NCBI GenBank assembly: GCA_963575745.1
Contig: CAUYUJ010015949.1
Coordinates: 716,010-780,009, forward strand
DNA from: Prorocentrum cordatum
Taxonomy: Eukaryota; Sar; Dinophyceae; Prorocentrales; Prorocentraceae
Length of the DNA: 64,000 nucleotides
Reading direction: 5' to 3'
Below the pieces are notes generated by a model that made no database searches, was not told where the DNA came from, and was given only the letters and a program-made list of their open reading frames with translations. Positions 22,062 through 32,272 of this stretch are shown piece by piece. Positions within the stretch are counted from its first letter, which is position 1. Each line of letters starts with the position of its first letter. Made by a program: the position numbers and the translations under genes.

Positions 22062-23165
22062 GGGGCCCTTTTCCAGCAGGGGGAGACTGTAACCAAATGT
22101 GGTTACGATGGCAGGGGGCTCCAGGGGCCCTGGGGGGGGGACCCTAACCAAATTTGGTTACGATGGCAAGGGGCTCCAGGGGAACTGGAGGGCTCCAGGG
22201 GCCCTTTCCGAGGGGGGAGGGACCGTAACCAATTTTGATTACGATATCAAGGGGCTCCAGGAGCCCTGGAGGGCTTCAGGGACACTTCCCCGGGGGAGGG
22301 GACCGTAAGCTTACGATGGCACAGAACTCCAGAGGCCCTGGTGGGTTCCAGGTGCCCTTTTCACGGGGGAGGGACCGTAACCAAATTTGGTTGCGATGGC
22401 AAAGGCTCCAGGGGCCCTTTCCAGCAGGGGGAAATCGTAACCAAATTTGGTTACGATGGCAGGGGGCTCCCGGGGGGCTTTGGAGGGCTCCAAGGGCCCT
22501 TTCCAAGGGGAGGGGCGTAACCAAATGTGGTTACGCTGGCAGGGGGCTCCAGGGTCCCTGTAGGGCTCCAGGGGCCCTTTCCGGGGGGGAACCGTAACCA
22601 AAATGTGGTTCGATGGCAGGTGGGTCCATGGAGCTTTTTTGTCTTTTTGCTTTTTTTTTTTTTTGTCTGGAGAGCTCCGGGGGCTCTTCCGAGGGGGGGG
22701 GACCGTAACCAAATTTGGTTACGATGGCAGGGGGCTCCCGGGGTTTAACGGAAGGCTCCAGGGGCCCTTTCCGAGGGGGGGTGGACCGAAACCAAATTTG
22801 GTTACGATGGCATGGGGGCTCCAGGGGCCCTGGAGGACTCCAGGAGCCCTTTCTGGGGAGGGGCCGTAACCAAATTTGGTTACGATGCCAAGCAGCTCCA
22901 GGGGCTCTGAAGGGCTCCAGGGGCCCTTCCCAGCAGGGTGAGATCGTAACCAAATTTGGCTACGATGGCAAGGGGCTCCAGAGGCCCTGGAGGGCTCCAG
23001 GTGCCCTTCCGAGGGGGGGGGCTTAACGAAATATGGCTTCGATGGCAAGGGGCTCCAGGGGCCCTGGAGAGCTCCATGGGCCTTTTCCGAGGGAGGACGT
23101 AACCAAATTTGGTTTCGATGGCAGGGGGTTCCAGGGGCCCTGGAGGGTTCCAGGAGCTCTTTCCG
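22062..23165. repeat. ~78-bp satellite with 20-bp palindrome, block 2
   Basis: About thirteen more units. Their variants occur in the same order as in block 1: for example the CGCTGGCAGGGGGCTCCAGG unit at 21.49 and 22.53 kb, offset about 1040. Block 2 therefore arose by duplicating a multi-unit segment. One unit (about 22.62-22.68 kb) gained a T-rich insertion. Confidence 0.9.
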
Positions 23166-23600
23166 GGGGGGGCGGGGGGCGGCTGGCCGCCGCTGCCTCG
23201 CTGCCGCTGCCGCCGCTGCCTCGCTGGCGACGGTTGAAAATGTGTGCGTTTTCCCCGTGCGAAACCGCTCAGACGGTAAAAAAAAACCCGAGTGGATTGA
23301 TACATTTATTTGTTCAATGATTGCATTCGATTTGGTTTCTGGTCGACGTTGGTCGCCGCGTTACGTATGAACTTACGTCTTCCCATTGGTTGTTGATGAA
23401 CCCAGCGAGTTCGCACGGGGAAATGCAGGTGTTTTTGTGCTTTCATCTTTAGTCGCCCCGCCTTTCCCCTGGTGTGCTGATCAGAGCTCGTTTTACTGCG
23501 TAGTTGACATTGACTTCTTCTGGGAGTAGTTGGCGCTATCTTCATGTGGGAGTAGTTGGCGCTGTCTTCCTTTGAAGTAATGAACGCTGTCCTCGTTTGG
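23166..23600. other. Unassigned stretch with an inverted pair TTTCCCCGTGCGAA
   Basis: TTTTCCCCGTGCGAAAC near 23250 and TTCGCACGGGGAAAT near 23410 are inverted copies about 150 bases apart. The same motif is at 28.34, 32.20 and 33.43 kb. GGGAGTAGTTGGCGCT is repeated twice near 23.52-23.58 kb. Confidence 0.5.
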
Positions 23601-24585
23601 GAGTAATCGCTTCTGGGACTCTGGATTTTCTGATTCTCAGAAATTCAGGGATTCGGAAACTCTGAAATTTGACATTGAATCATTGATTTTCCTGAAATTG
23701 AATCGTTGCAATTAGACATTGAATCATTGAAATTTGATTTTAAAGAATTCAGAAGTTCAGGAATTCGGGAATTCCGAATGGATTTCTGGATTTGTTGATT
23801 CCCAGAAATTCAGAAATTCGGAAATTCGCCCCTGAACCTTTGGATTTTCTGATTCTCAGAAATTCAGAAATTCGGAAATTCGGGAATTCGTGTCTGGACC
23901 AGTGGGTTTTCGCATTCTCAGAAATTCTGAAATTCGGTAATTCGGAAATTCGTGTGTAGACCCGTGGATTCTTATATTTTTAGAAATTTGGGAATTCGGA
24001 AATTCGCCCCTGGACTTTCGAATTTTCTGATTCCCAGAAAGTCAGAAATTCGGTAATTCGGAAATTCGCGTCTGGACCCGTGGATTTCCGAACTCTCAGA
24101 GATTCGGAAATTTGGAAATTCGCCCCCGGGAATCTGGATTTTCTGATTGTCAGAAATTCAGAAATTCGGTAATTCGCCCCTGGGACTCTGGATTTTCTGA
24201 TTCTCAGAAATTCAGAAATCCGGGAATTTGGAAATGCGCGAATGGACCCCTGGATTTTGTGATTCTCAGAAATTCAGAAATTCGGAAAATCGCTTCTGTA
24301 CCCATGGATTTTCTGATTCTCAGAAATTCGGAAATTCGTTCCTGGGACTCTGGATTTTCTGATTTCGTTCTCCAAAATTCAGAAAATCGGAAATTCGCCC
24401 CTGGGATTCTGGATTTTCTGATTGTCAGAACTTCAGAAATTCGGTAATTGCAAATGGACCCCTGGATTTTCTGATTCTCAGAAATTCAGAAATTCAGAAA
24501 TTCGGAAATTCGGAAATTCGCAACTGGAACTTCGGAGTTTTCTGACTCTCAGAAATTCTGAAATTCGCCCCTGGGCAAATCCAGT
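23600..24585. repeat. GAAATTC satellite, forward arm
   Basis: Units of about 60-65 bases, roughly TGGATTTTCTGATTCTCAGA followed by AATTCAGAAATTCGGAAATT and CGCCCCTGGGACT. It is AT-richer than the rest of the window. Orientation flips at about 24.58 kb. Confidence 0.9.
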
Positions 24586-24715
24586 TGCGAATTTCCGAAT
24601 TTCTGAATTCCTGAGAATCCGAAAATCCAGAGGCTCCGGGGCGAATTTCCGAATTTCTGAATTTCTGAGAATCAGAAAATCCAGAGCCCCAGGGGCGAAT
24701 TTCCGAATTCCCACC
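24586..24715. repeat. GAAATTC satellite, reverse arm, first piece
   Basis: Exact reverse complement of the forward unit: TCTGAGAATCAGAAAATCCA and GGGGCGAATTTCCGAATT. The inversion point is the CGCCCCTGGGCAAATCCAGT stretch. Confidence 0.85.
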
Positions 24716-25440
24716 CGCCCTCTGGGCGTCGGTGGTTTAAGGAGTTTCCTCTTCCACCCCTCCTTCTTCCCCTTCGGGGAGGGGTTTACCCCTCCCCCTA
24801 CCCCCTCCCCACTGACCTGGACAGGGGGTTTCCGCGGCGCGTTGGAGCGCCCAAGACGGCCTCGGCGAGGAAGCCAACATCATTGATTTTACTATGGTTT
24901 CGGCCCCAGGGGTTTACCCCTCCCCCTACCCCCTCCCCACTGACCTGGACAGGGGGGGCCGCGGGTAGTTAGAGCGTCCAAAACGGCCTCGGCGAGGAAG
25001 CCAAAATCATTGATTTTACTATGGTTTCGGCCCCATTTTGGCCTTCTGAGGGGGGGGCTGAAATTTAGGAACCCCCCTTCTTTGATCGATTTCCTCCACG
25101 ATGGCCGCAAGAGGCCCCCAGGATGCCCCAAGAGGCCGCAGGATGGCCCCAAGATGGCCCCAAGAGGCCCCCCAAGAGGCCCCCAGGAGGCCCCCAAGAG
25201 ACCCCCCAGAGGCCCCAAGAGACCCCCCAGAGGCACCCAAGGTGCTCCCAGAGGCCCCAAGATGGCCCCAAGAGGCCCCAAGAGGCCCCCAGGAGGCCCC
25301 AAAGAGGATTCCGAACGGCCCACAGAGGCCCCCCCGAGGCGCCCAAGACGCCGAAAAGCCCTTCAGGACGACCCTCTACTCGCCTAGGCGTCGTTTCTGG
25401 ACGGGCTGGTGGGGATACGCGAAGCGTTTAGAATTTTTAA
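24716..25440. repeat. Insertion in the satellite: 135-bp duplication and GGCCCCAAGA array
   Basis: A unit with GGGGTTTACCCCTCCCCCTA and CATTGATTTTACTATGGTTT occurs twice (about 24.77-24.90 and 24.91-25.03 kb). It is followed by about 270 bases of degenerate AGGCCCCCAAGAGGCCCC, G-rich on the - strand. No gene is present. Confidence 0.75.
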
Positions 25441-25690
25441 ATGTCTGAATTTCTGAGAATCAGAAAACCTCAACGTTCCAATGGCGAATTTCCGAATTTC
25501 TGAATTTCTGAGACTCAGAAAATCCCGGGGTCCATTCGCGAATTTCTGAATTTCTGAATTTCTGAGAATCAGAAAATCCAGAGTCCCAGGGGCGAATTAC
25601 CGAATTACCGAATTTCTGAGAAATCAGAAAATCCAGAGTCCCAGGGGCGAATTTCCGAATTTCTAAATTTCTGAGAATCAGATTATCCCG
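25441..25690. repeat. GAAATTC satellite, reverse arm, second piece
   Basis: Reverse-orientation units resume and then stop at AATCAGATTATCCCGGCAAA, where the TIR12 element starts. Confidence 0.85.
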
Positions 25691-25698
25691 GCAAAGCA

Positions 25699-27427
25699 AC
25701 CTAACAGCGATGTGTAGAAGCATATATGGAAACATTCCCCTTAAGATCCAGATGAGAATCCAGTTGTAGAATTCTCCTGTACTCGCAGTCGCAGTCGCAT
25801 TCGCGATGACAGTCGCAGTGGCAACGGCAGTCACAGTCACAGCCTCAGCCTCAGCCTGCCTCAGTATCAGCCTGCCTCAGCCTCAGCCTCAGCCTGCCTC
25901 AGCCTCAGCCTCAGCCTTGCTTCAGCCTCAGCCTCAGCCACAGCCTGCCTTCAGCCTCGGCCTCAGCCTCAGCCTGCCTCAGCCTCAGCCTGCATCAGCC
26001 TCAGCCTCAGCCTCAGCCTCAGCCTCAGCCTGCCTCCGCATCAGCCTGCCTCAGCCTCAGCCTCAGCCTGCCTCAGCCTCAGCCTCAGCCTGCCTCAGCC
26101 TCAGCCTCAACCTTTTCCTCAGCATCAGCCTGCCTCAGCCTCAGCATCAGCCTGTCTCGGCCTCAGCCTCAGCCTGCTTCAGCCTCAGCCTCAGTCTGCC
26201 TTCAGCCTCGGCCTCAGCCTCAGCCAGCCTCAGCCTCAGCCTGCATCAGCCTCAGCCTCAGCCTCAGCCTGCCTCAGCCTCAGCCTGCCTCAGCGTCTGC
26301 CTCAGCCTCAGCCTCAGCCTCAGCCTCAGCCTCAGCCTCAGCCTGCCTCAGCCTCAGCCTGCATCAGCCTCAGCCTCAGCCTGCCTCAGCTTCAGCCACA
26401 GCCTGCCTCAGCCTCAGCCTCACCCTGCCTCAGCGTCTGCAGCCTGCCTCATCCTCAGCCTCAGCCTCAGCCTCAGCCTCAGCCTCAGCCTGCCTCAGCC
26501 TGCCTCAGCCTCAGCCTGCCTCAGCCTCAGCCTGCCTCAGCCTCAGCCTCAGTCTGCCTCAGTATCAGCTTGCCTAAGCCTCAGCCTCAGCCTGCCTCAG
26601 CCTCAGCCTCAGCCTGCTTCAGCTTCAGCCTCAACCTTAGCCTCAGCCTCAACCTGTTCCTCAGCCTCAGCCTCAGCCTGCATCAGCCTCAGCCTCAGCC
26701 TCAGCCTGCCTCAGCATCAGCTTGCCTCAGCGTGTGCCTCAGCCTGCTTCAGCCTCAGCCTCAGCCTCAACCTCAGCCTCAGCCTCAGCCTGCCTCAGCC
26801 TCAGCCTCAGCCTGCCTCAGCCTCAGCCTCAGCCTGCCTCAGCAGCAGCCTGTCTCAGCCTCAGTTGGCTACGGGCATTCAAAATGTGGCCAGGGAATGG
26901 AGTTCTGGGAACTCGAAGAGCACGAAGTGGCCTACAGTTGGCTCCGGGCATTCAAAATGTGGCCCGGGAATGGAGTTCTGGGAACTCGAAGAGCACGAAG
27001 TGGCCTACAGTTGGCTCCGGGCATTCAAAATGTGGCCCGGGAATGGAGTTCTGGGAAATAGAAGAGCACGAAGTGGCCTACAGTTGGCTCCGGGCATCCA
27101 AAATGTGGCCCGGGAATGGAGTTCTGGGATGTCGAAGAGCACGAAGTGTGTGACTGTTGCATCCGGTTATTCTAAATGTGGCCCGGGAATGGCGTTCTGG
27201 GATCTCGAAGAGCACGAAGTGTGTGACTGTTGCATCCGGGTATTGAGAATGTGGCCTGGGAATGGAGTTCTGGGAAGTCGAAGAGCACGAAGTGTGTGAC
27301 TGTTGGTGAAAAACGAGCCCGGCACCTGCCGCCCGGCAACTCCCAACACCTGCCCGGACCCCCCTGTGGAGTGATCTGCTGCTCTCTTTTGATCCCACTA
27401 GAAACCTATCAGTCTTCGCTGTTAGGT
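25699..27427. mobile_element. TIR12 element, copy A
   Basis: Bounded by ACCTAACAGCGA (25699-25710) and its exact complement (27416-27427). After a 5' region shared with copies B and C comes about 1.0 kb of TCAGCC hexamers (about 25840-26866). Six 73-bp units follow (TTGGCTCCGGGCATTCAAAA ... GAGCACGAAGTGGCC), then the shared 3' tail with AAACCTATCAGTCTTCGCTG. The 497-codon frame across it is a repeat translation. Confidence 0.85.
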
Positions 27428-27439
27428 AAAAATCCATGG

Positions 27440-28310
27440 GCACAGAGGCGAATTTCCGAATTTCTGAATTTCTGAATTTCTTACAATCAGAAGATCCCAA
27501 AGCTCCAGTTGCGAATTTCCGAATTTCCGAATTTCTGCATTTCTGAGAATCAAAGAATCCACGGGTCCACACGAATTTCCGAATTACCGAATTTCGGAAT
27601 TTCTGCGAATCAGAAAATCCAGAGTCTCAGGGGCGAATTTCAGAATTCTCGAATTTCTGAATTTCTGACAATCAGAAAATCCAGAGTCCCAGGGGCGAAT
27701 TCCCGAATTTGTGAATGTTGGAGAATCAGAAAATCCATTGGTACTGAGGCGAATTCCCGAATTTCTGAATTTCTGGGAATCAAGAAATCCAGAGTCCCAG
27801 ACGCGAATTTCCGAAGTCCCGAATTTCTGAATTTCTGAGAATCAGAAAATTCATTGGCACAGAGGCGAATTCCCGAATTTTTGAATTTCTGAGAATCAAG
27901 AAATCCAGAGTCCAAGACGCGAATGTGTGAATTCCCGAATTTTTGAATTTCTGAGAATCAGAAAATCCAGAGTCCCAGAAGCAAATATCCGAATTTCTGA
28001 ATTTCTGAATTTCTGAGCGTCAGAAAATCCAGAATTCAATTAGCGAAATCCGGAACTTCCGAATTTCTGAATTTCTGAGAACAAGAAAATCCAGAGGCTC
28101 AGGGGCGAGTGTCTGAATTTCAGATTTTCTGAAATTCTGAGAATCAGAAGCTCCAGAAGCCCAGGGTCGAATTCATGAATTTCCGGACTTCTGAATTTCT
28201 GATCATCCGAAAATCTAGATCTTTAGGGGCGAATATCTGAATTCCCGAGTGCCTGAAATTCTGAGAATCAAATAAAATGTGTTCAGAAGCGAATTCCCGA
28301 ATTTCCGAAT
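27440..28310. repeat. GAAATTC satellite, reverse arm, third piece
   Basis: About a dozen reverse-orientation units continue the array beyond the TIR12 insertion and degrade toward 28.3 kb. Confidence 0.85.
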
Positions 28311-28541
28311 TCTTGAATTCGTTTCATATGGTTTGTTTCAGACTCCGGCCAGTTCGCACAGAGAAAACACGTGTTCTTGATGACGTCAATCTTCGTTGTC
28401 GCACCTCGTCCTCTGGGGTCTTGGACGGAACTTGCTCTGCTGCCCCTCCGCCCATTTAGGCTCGAGATTGTAGACGTCAGGCCTATTCCTGTGGCTGGCG
28501 GATGCGTCCTCCCGCCTCGCGCACTGGGCATCGCTGGCGCC

Positions 28542-29287
28542 ATGAACTCGCAGATGCCGGTGAGGAAGACGTTCATCCAAAACGTGGAGTCGCCAGGGAA
28601 TCCGAGGAAGCGCGCCTCTTCGATGCCCCCCGCGTGCCCCGTCGACCAGGGCTCGCGCGACGATGCTGAACAGGCTGAATTGGAAGCTGCGCTAAAATTC
28701 GCGTCCCGCCGCGCCGCTGGCGGCGTGGCTGCGCGGCCTCCAGCGCCGCCTGCGCCTGCGTTCGCAGCTGCGCCCGAGGCCCAGGCGTCGCCCAAGGCCA
28801 AGGCGCCGGCCTCCTCGTCGGGCGAGGTCGCCGAGAACATCCCGACGGCGCGCAGCGGCGGTGCCCCCCCCGGCGGCGCCCGCTGTCCACGACGGCGGCT
28901 TCCAGTGGCCCACGTCGCCGCAGACGCACAACCGCCTCGCGCGCGAGCTGAAGCGCGTCAACGAGAACCTCCTGGGCCCGCCAGCGCGCGGCCACCAGGC
29001 GAACGACGCTGCTGTTCGGGAGGCAGGTCAAAGAGTCGATGTGCGAGCTCGTGGAGCACATCTTCACCTCCCCTGACAGTAGCGCGGTTGCAATGGCGAA
29101 GCGAGTCATGAACGCGGCAGCGGCGAATGAGGAGTTCAAATGTCTCAGCCACGACGCCGCCATCAAAGCCGCGTTCGCCATCATCGGGCAGACGCCCATG
29201 TCGCAGAGGGCAGGAGAAATACACGCGCTCCACACTTTCGTGGCGCAGTCTGGGCTTTGTCCAGGGCGGAGTGGGCAGCGCACGGAG
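28542..29287 (+). pseudogene. Unidentified element protein, N-terminal part, frameshifted
   Basis: From ATG 28542 one frame runs to about 28.86 kb, Ala/Pro-rich after the first 60 residues. At a C homopolymer (about 28866-28873) protein-like sequence moves to a second frame (GFQWPTSPQTHNRLAREL). Near 29.00 kb it moves to a third (CELVEHIFTSPDSSAVAMAK, then LSHDAAIKAAFAIIGQTP). It stops making sense at CGCACGGAG, where the 1.5-kb insert begins. Two frameshifts suggest decay, or small unrecognised introns. No family is recognised. A role in transposition is only inferred from context. Confidence 0.45.
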
Positions 29288-30811
29288 GTAGGAGGAGTCG
29301 GCTTGCAGGGGGGGGCGGGCGCGGGGGGGGCGCCAACGATCGCGCCGATTCCATCGCGGCCCGCTGCCCCTTCCCGGGGCTCTCAGGAATGCTCCGGGCC
29401 CAGTCGGCCTCGCAGTCGGCGCCGGCGTCGCGTCGCCCGCGAGCGCCAGCCGGCGGGCGGGCCGACCTTGTTGCGCATGTTCGGCGCGAGAGACCCGCGC
29501 GGGCCTCGCGCTGTGCCCGCGCCCCAGGGCGACGGCCCAGGCCACTGTAGCCCCCCGCGCTGGCGCGATGGCCTCGCGCGCGGCGCAGGAGCGGGCGCCG
29601 CCGACCGTTCGGTTCGGTTCCGCTCACTTCTCATGCGAGAACGCAAAGCCCCCATGCTGCGCGCTTTGCGCGCTGAGCAATGCGATGCAGTTGAGACGGC
29701 CGCGCGTTCAATTGGAAACCGCAACGCAAGTTTCCATTCCCGCGCGCGGGGCGGGGCATGAACTTACAGATGCGCCGACGGTCGAGAACTCGCGCGCGCG
29801 CCCGCGCCTGCCATGTTGGGCGCGCGCACTGGGCCCGGAAATCTGTGGCTCGGCCGCCCGATGCGCCCCAAGAATCGCTCCGCCTCCCCCCCCGCCCCCC
29901 TCCCCCTCAAAACTCTTCCGCGCTCCTGGAAAAACCATGCCGCCGAGGCGGGAGCTCGGGCCGCGGCCTGATGGTCCCCGTGGCACAGGGGAATCAAAGG
30001 AATCAGCGCGGAATCAGTACAGAATCAAAACAGAATCGGCACAACTGCGACCCCTGATTCTAGCGGAATCAAAAGAATCAGCACGGAATCAGTACGGAAT
30101 CACAGGAGGAATCGGCGATAGAATCAGAATCGGCCAGAACGGGGAAGTAGGCCAGAATCGGTGCCAGAACCCATGGAGAGAGGCCTTTTCCCGCGAGTTC
30201 CTTGCGGCGGGTCCGCGGCGCGGGCGCGCCGCGCGACTTCGCTGGTTCAGCGAGGCGCGCAGTCGGCGGCCAGAGTGAACAGGTTGTTTTCAGGGCGATA
30301 TCCTGGCGGCGCGCTGGCGCATTGCGCCTTTGCGCATTCCTGGCGGGCTGTTTGAGGGCGACCCGGCAGCGTCGGCCGAATGGCCCGCAAATACCGCGCG
30401 GCCGATCGCGCGCCCCATGCGGTCACGTCGACCGCCCTGTGCCGCGACGGCCGCGCGCCCCGGACCGCGCCATTGCCGCGTTGGATTGGGCGGCGCAGCG
30501 CCCGTCCTCCAAAAGTCGTCGCACGCATATCGCTCGCGTCGAGCCAGCAGCAATCGCTCCCAAAAGCAGCCTTGACAGGCGCCCCATGCCCGTTGTCGCC
30601 CGGTTCCGATCAAAATCATAGTTTCTTAGGATGCGCTTGCGCGAATGTGAGCGCGCGGGCAAGTAGCGCGCGCGCTTGGCGCAGCCTGGGAAATCCAACA
30701 TGGAGCCCCCCCGGGGGCGCGGGGCGCCGGCGACGCCTCCGCCCGCCTCCCGCGCGCCCGACCCCCCCCGCAAGCCGACTCCTCCTACGCGGGGGGGGTG
30801 ATTTCGCGCAG
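29288..30811 (+). mobile_element. TIR-bounded insert behaving like an intron
   Basis: The insert starts GTAGGAGGAGTCGGCTTGC. The reverse complement of that sequence ends at 30788, 23 bases before CGCAG at 30807-30811. Reading GAG^GTAGGA...CGCAG^GCT as an intron joins the flanking frames in phase 0 with GT-AG ends. The interior holds a cluster of GGAATCA(A/G) motifs (29.99-30.13 kb) and GCGCG-rich sequence. No ORF in it is recognised. Confidence 0.55.
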
Positions 30812-31530
30812 GCTCTCGCCAGGCTCCTGCCGCAGGACGCGATCTCGCAGGTGGAGTACCTGCTGTCGGATTCTCCGAGCGAGTACTTTCTCCGCCGCCT
30901 GCCGAACTGCCGCGGCGCGGCGGAAGACCCCGTGCACTTATCGACGAGGATCGACGGGCGCACCCGCGAGCGCAGGGCGGCTCTGTCATGGCGAGCGCTG
31001 AAGCTGCACAAGAAGCCCCAGTGCCCCGCGCCGCCGGAGTTCGACATTTACCACGGCGAGCACAGGCGCATCCCCGAGTGGGACACTGTTCGGCCAGGCC
31101 GAACGTTCACCGATGCCCGGCGAGCGGCGCACCTCGAGAAGCCGCTCACTGGCGTGCGCGAATACGTCGGGGCCCTCCGGCGCATCGCGCTGATGTACCC
31201 GAGCACTTTGACCCGCAAGGATCTGAAAAAGGGGTGTCAGTTCTGCAGCATTTTCAGCGCGCGTGCTCGCACTTCTACTACACGCAGAACGTGTCCGTGT
31301 TCAGGCGCCTGCACCCTGACGCGCTGAAGAACACGATGCGCAACGAGGCCATCCATCGCCAGGTCAAGGACTGGGGGCGTTGCGTGTTTCAGTGCCGCCG
31401 GGAGCGCATCGTCCTCGGTGGCAAGATTTTCGGCGTCTACAAGGCGCTCGCGCACTCTTGCCAGCAAGGCGCAGCGGTTCTTCGCGAGGGGTGGAGGATC
31501 TTCGAGTTTCCCACGTGGAGTTGGAGTAGA
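30812..31530 (+). pseudogene. Unidentified element protein, central part, frameshifted
   Basis: The frame resumes with ALARLLPQDAISQVEYLLSD and runs to about 31.23 kb, where AAAAAGGGG precedes a shift. The next frame holds HFYYTQNVSVFRRLHPDALK, then NTMRNEAIHRQVKDWGRCVF and GKIFGVYKALAHS. The conserved-looking N(E)A(I)H(R)Q(V)K block resembles the spacing seen in some multicopy transposase-like proteins, but I cannot assign a family. The frame then meets element M2. Confidence 0.45.
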
Positions 31531-31672
31531 TGGGGGAGTCGGAGGGTCGCGCCGCATCGCCGATGAATCGGCGACGCGGCGCAAACCTGAACCAGTTTTT
31601 CTGTGCCTCGGCGTCGCCGACGCATCGTCGATGCATCGGCGATGCGGCGCGCTCTTCCGACCCCCCCATGTG
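31530..31672. mobile_element. Dispersed element M2, copy 1
   Basis: Ends ATGGGGGAGTCGGAGGG and its near complement CTTCCGACCCCCCCAT. The interior is a run of ATCGCCGATG/CATCGGCGATG palindromes. It lies between the central and C-terminal parts of the element protein. Relatives are at 46.67 and 58.86 kb. Confidence 0.75.
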
Positions 31673-31919
31673 CTTCGACCCCGTTCGGGAAACCCCCAGG
31701 ATCGCGCTGCTCGCGGGCGCGCTCTCCAAGGGAATGACGCCCGCGTTTGCGAGCGGCGCTCCAGTCGCCATCGGAGACCGCGCGCAGCTGCGCGCGCCCA
31801 TAGTGGCCGCGTCCGACGAGGGCGCCGCGCGCCGCGCGGCCCGCCGCGCATCCCAGCGGATGCGCGCCGCTGACAAGCGAGTCCTTGACGAGAGCCGCAA
31901 GTCCAAGCGGGCGCGTTGA
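31673..31919 (+). pseudogene. Unidentified element protein, C-terminal part
   Basis: The frame following M2 reads CFDPVRETPRIALLAGALSK and ends in a basic tail, KRVLDESRKSKRAR, then stop. It is plausibly the C-terminus of the protein broken upstream, because the frame continues through M2 from the same side. Function is unknown. Confidence 0.4.
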
Positions 31920-32272
31920 GGCCTTGCCACGGTTGGCTGTCCTCGCCACGATGCAAGGAGGTGCCACGAAAGACGCAGGGCCGACAGGCGAGGTAGGTAG
32001 ATGCGCGCACCTGTGATTGTCCCCGCCGAAGTTCGGGGCGCCCGAAGCGCGCCCGCCGCGCGCCCATCTCCTCTGCGGAGGGCCCGGCACTTTTGACGCC
32101 TGTTTGCTTCCCTGCGCATGCAATCATCACCATCGCCATTCTCTCGGCGCGCCTCCATTTTTCCCTCAAAGTCTGAATTCAGGAAGCCATGCGAATTCTA
32201 ATATTTCCCCGTGTGAACTCGGAAGAGTCATTAAATACACATCGGAAAACTACAAATTATCCCGGCAAAGCA

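Larger units (their letters stand above)
28339..32221. mobile_element. Putative autonomous DNA element, decayed
   Basis: The left end reads AGTTCGCACAGAGAAAA inward. The right end, read inward on the other strand, is AGTTCACACGGGGAAAT. These form an imperfect ~17-bp terminal inverted repeat 3.9 kb apart. The ends enclose the only multi-segment ORF remnant in this part of the window. I could not confirm a target-site duplication. The same end motif occurs alone at 23.25, 23.41 and 33.43 kb, consistent with deleted relatives. Confidence 0.45.

Noticed and set aside
20790-23165. CRISPR-like array: regular palindromic repeats with spacers
   Set aside because: The 'spacers' are themselves repeats of each other, there are no cas genes, and the genome is eukaryotic.
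25806-27299. 497-codon open frame, Ser/Ala/Leu/Gln-rich then a 24-residue repeat
   Set aside because: It follows the TCAGCC hexamer array and the 73-bp units of TIR12 copy A. Units lacking that frame in copies B and C show it is not maintained.
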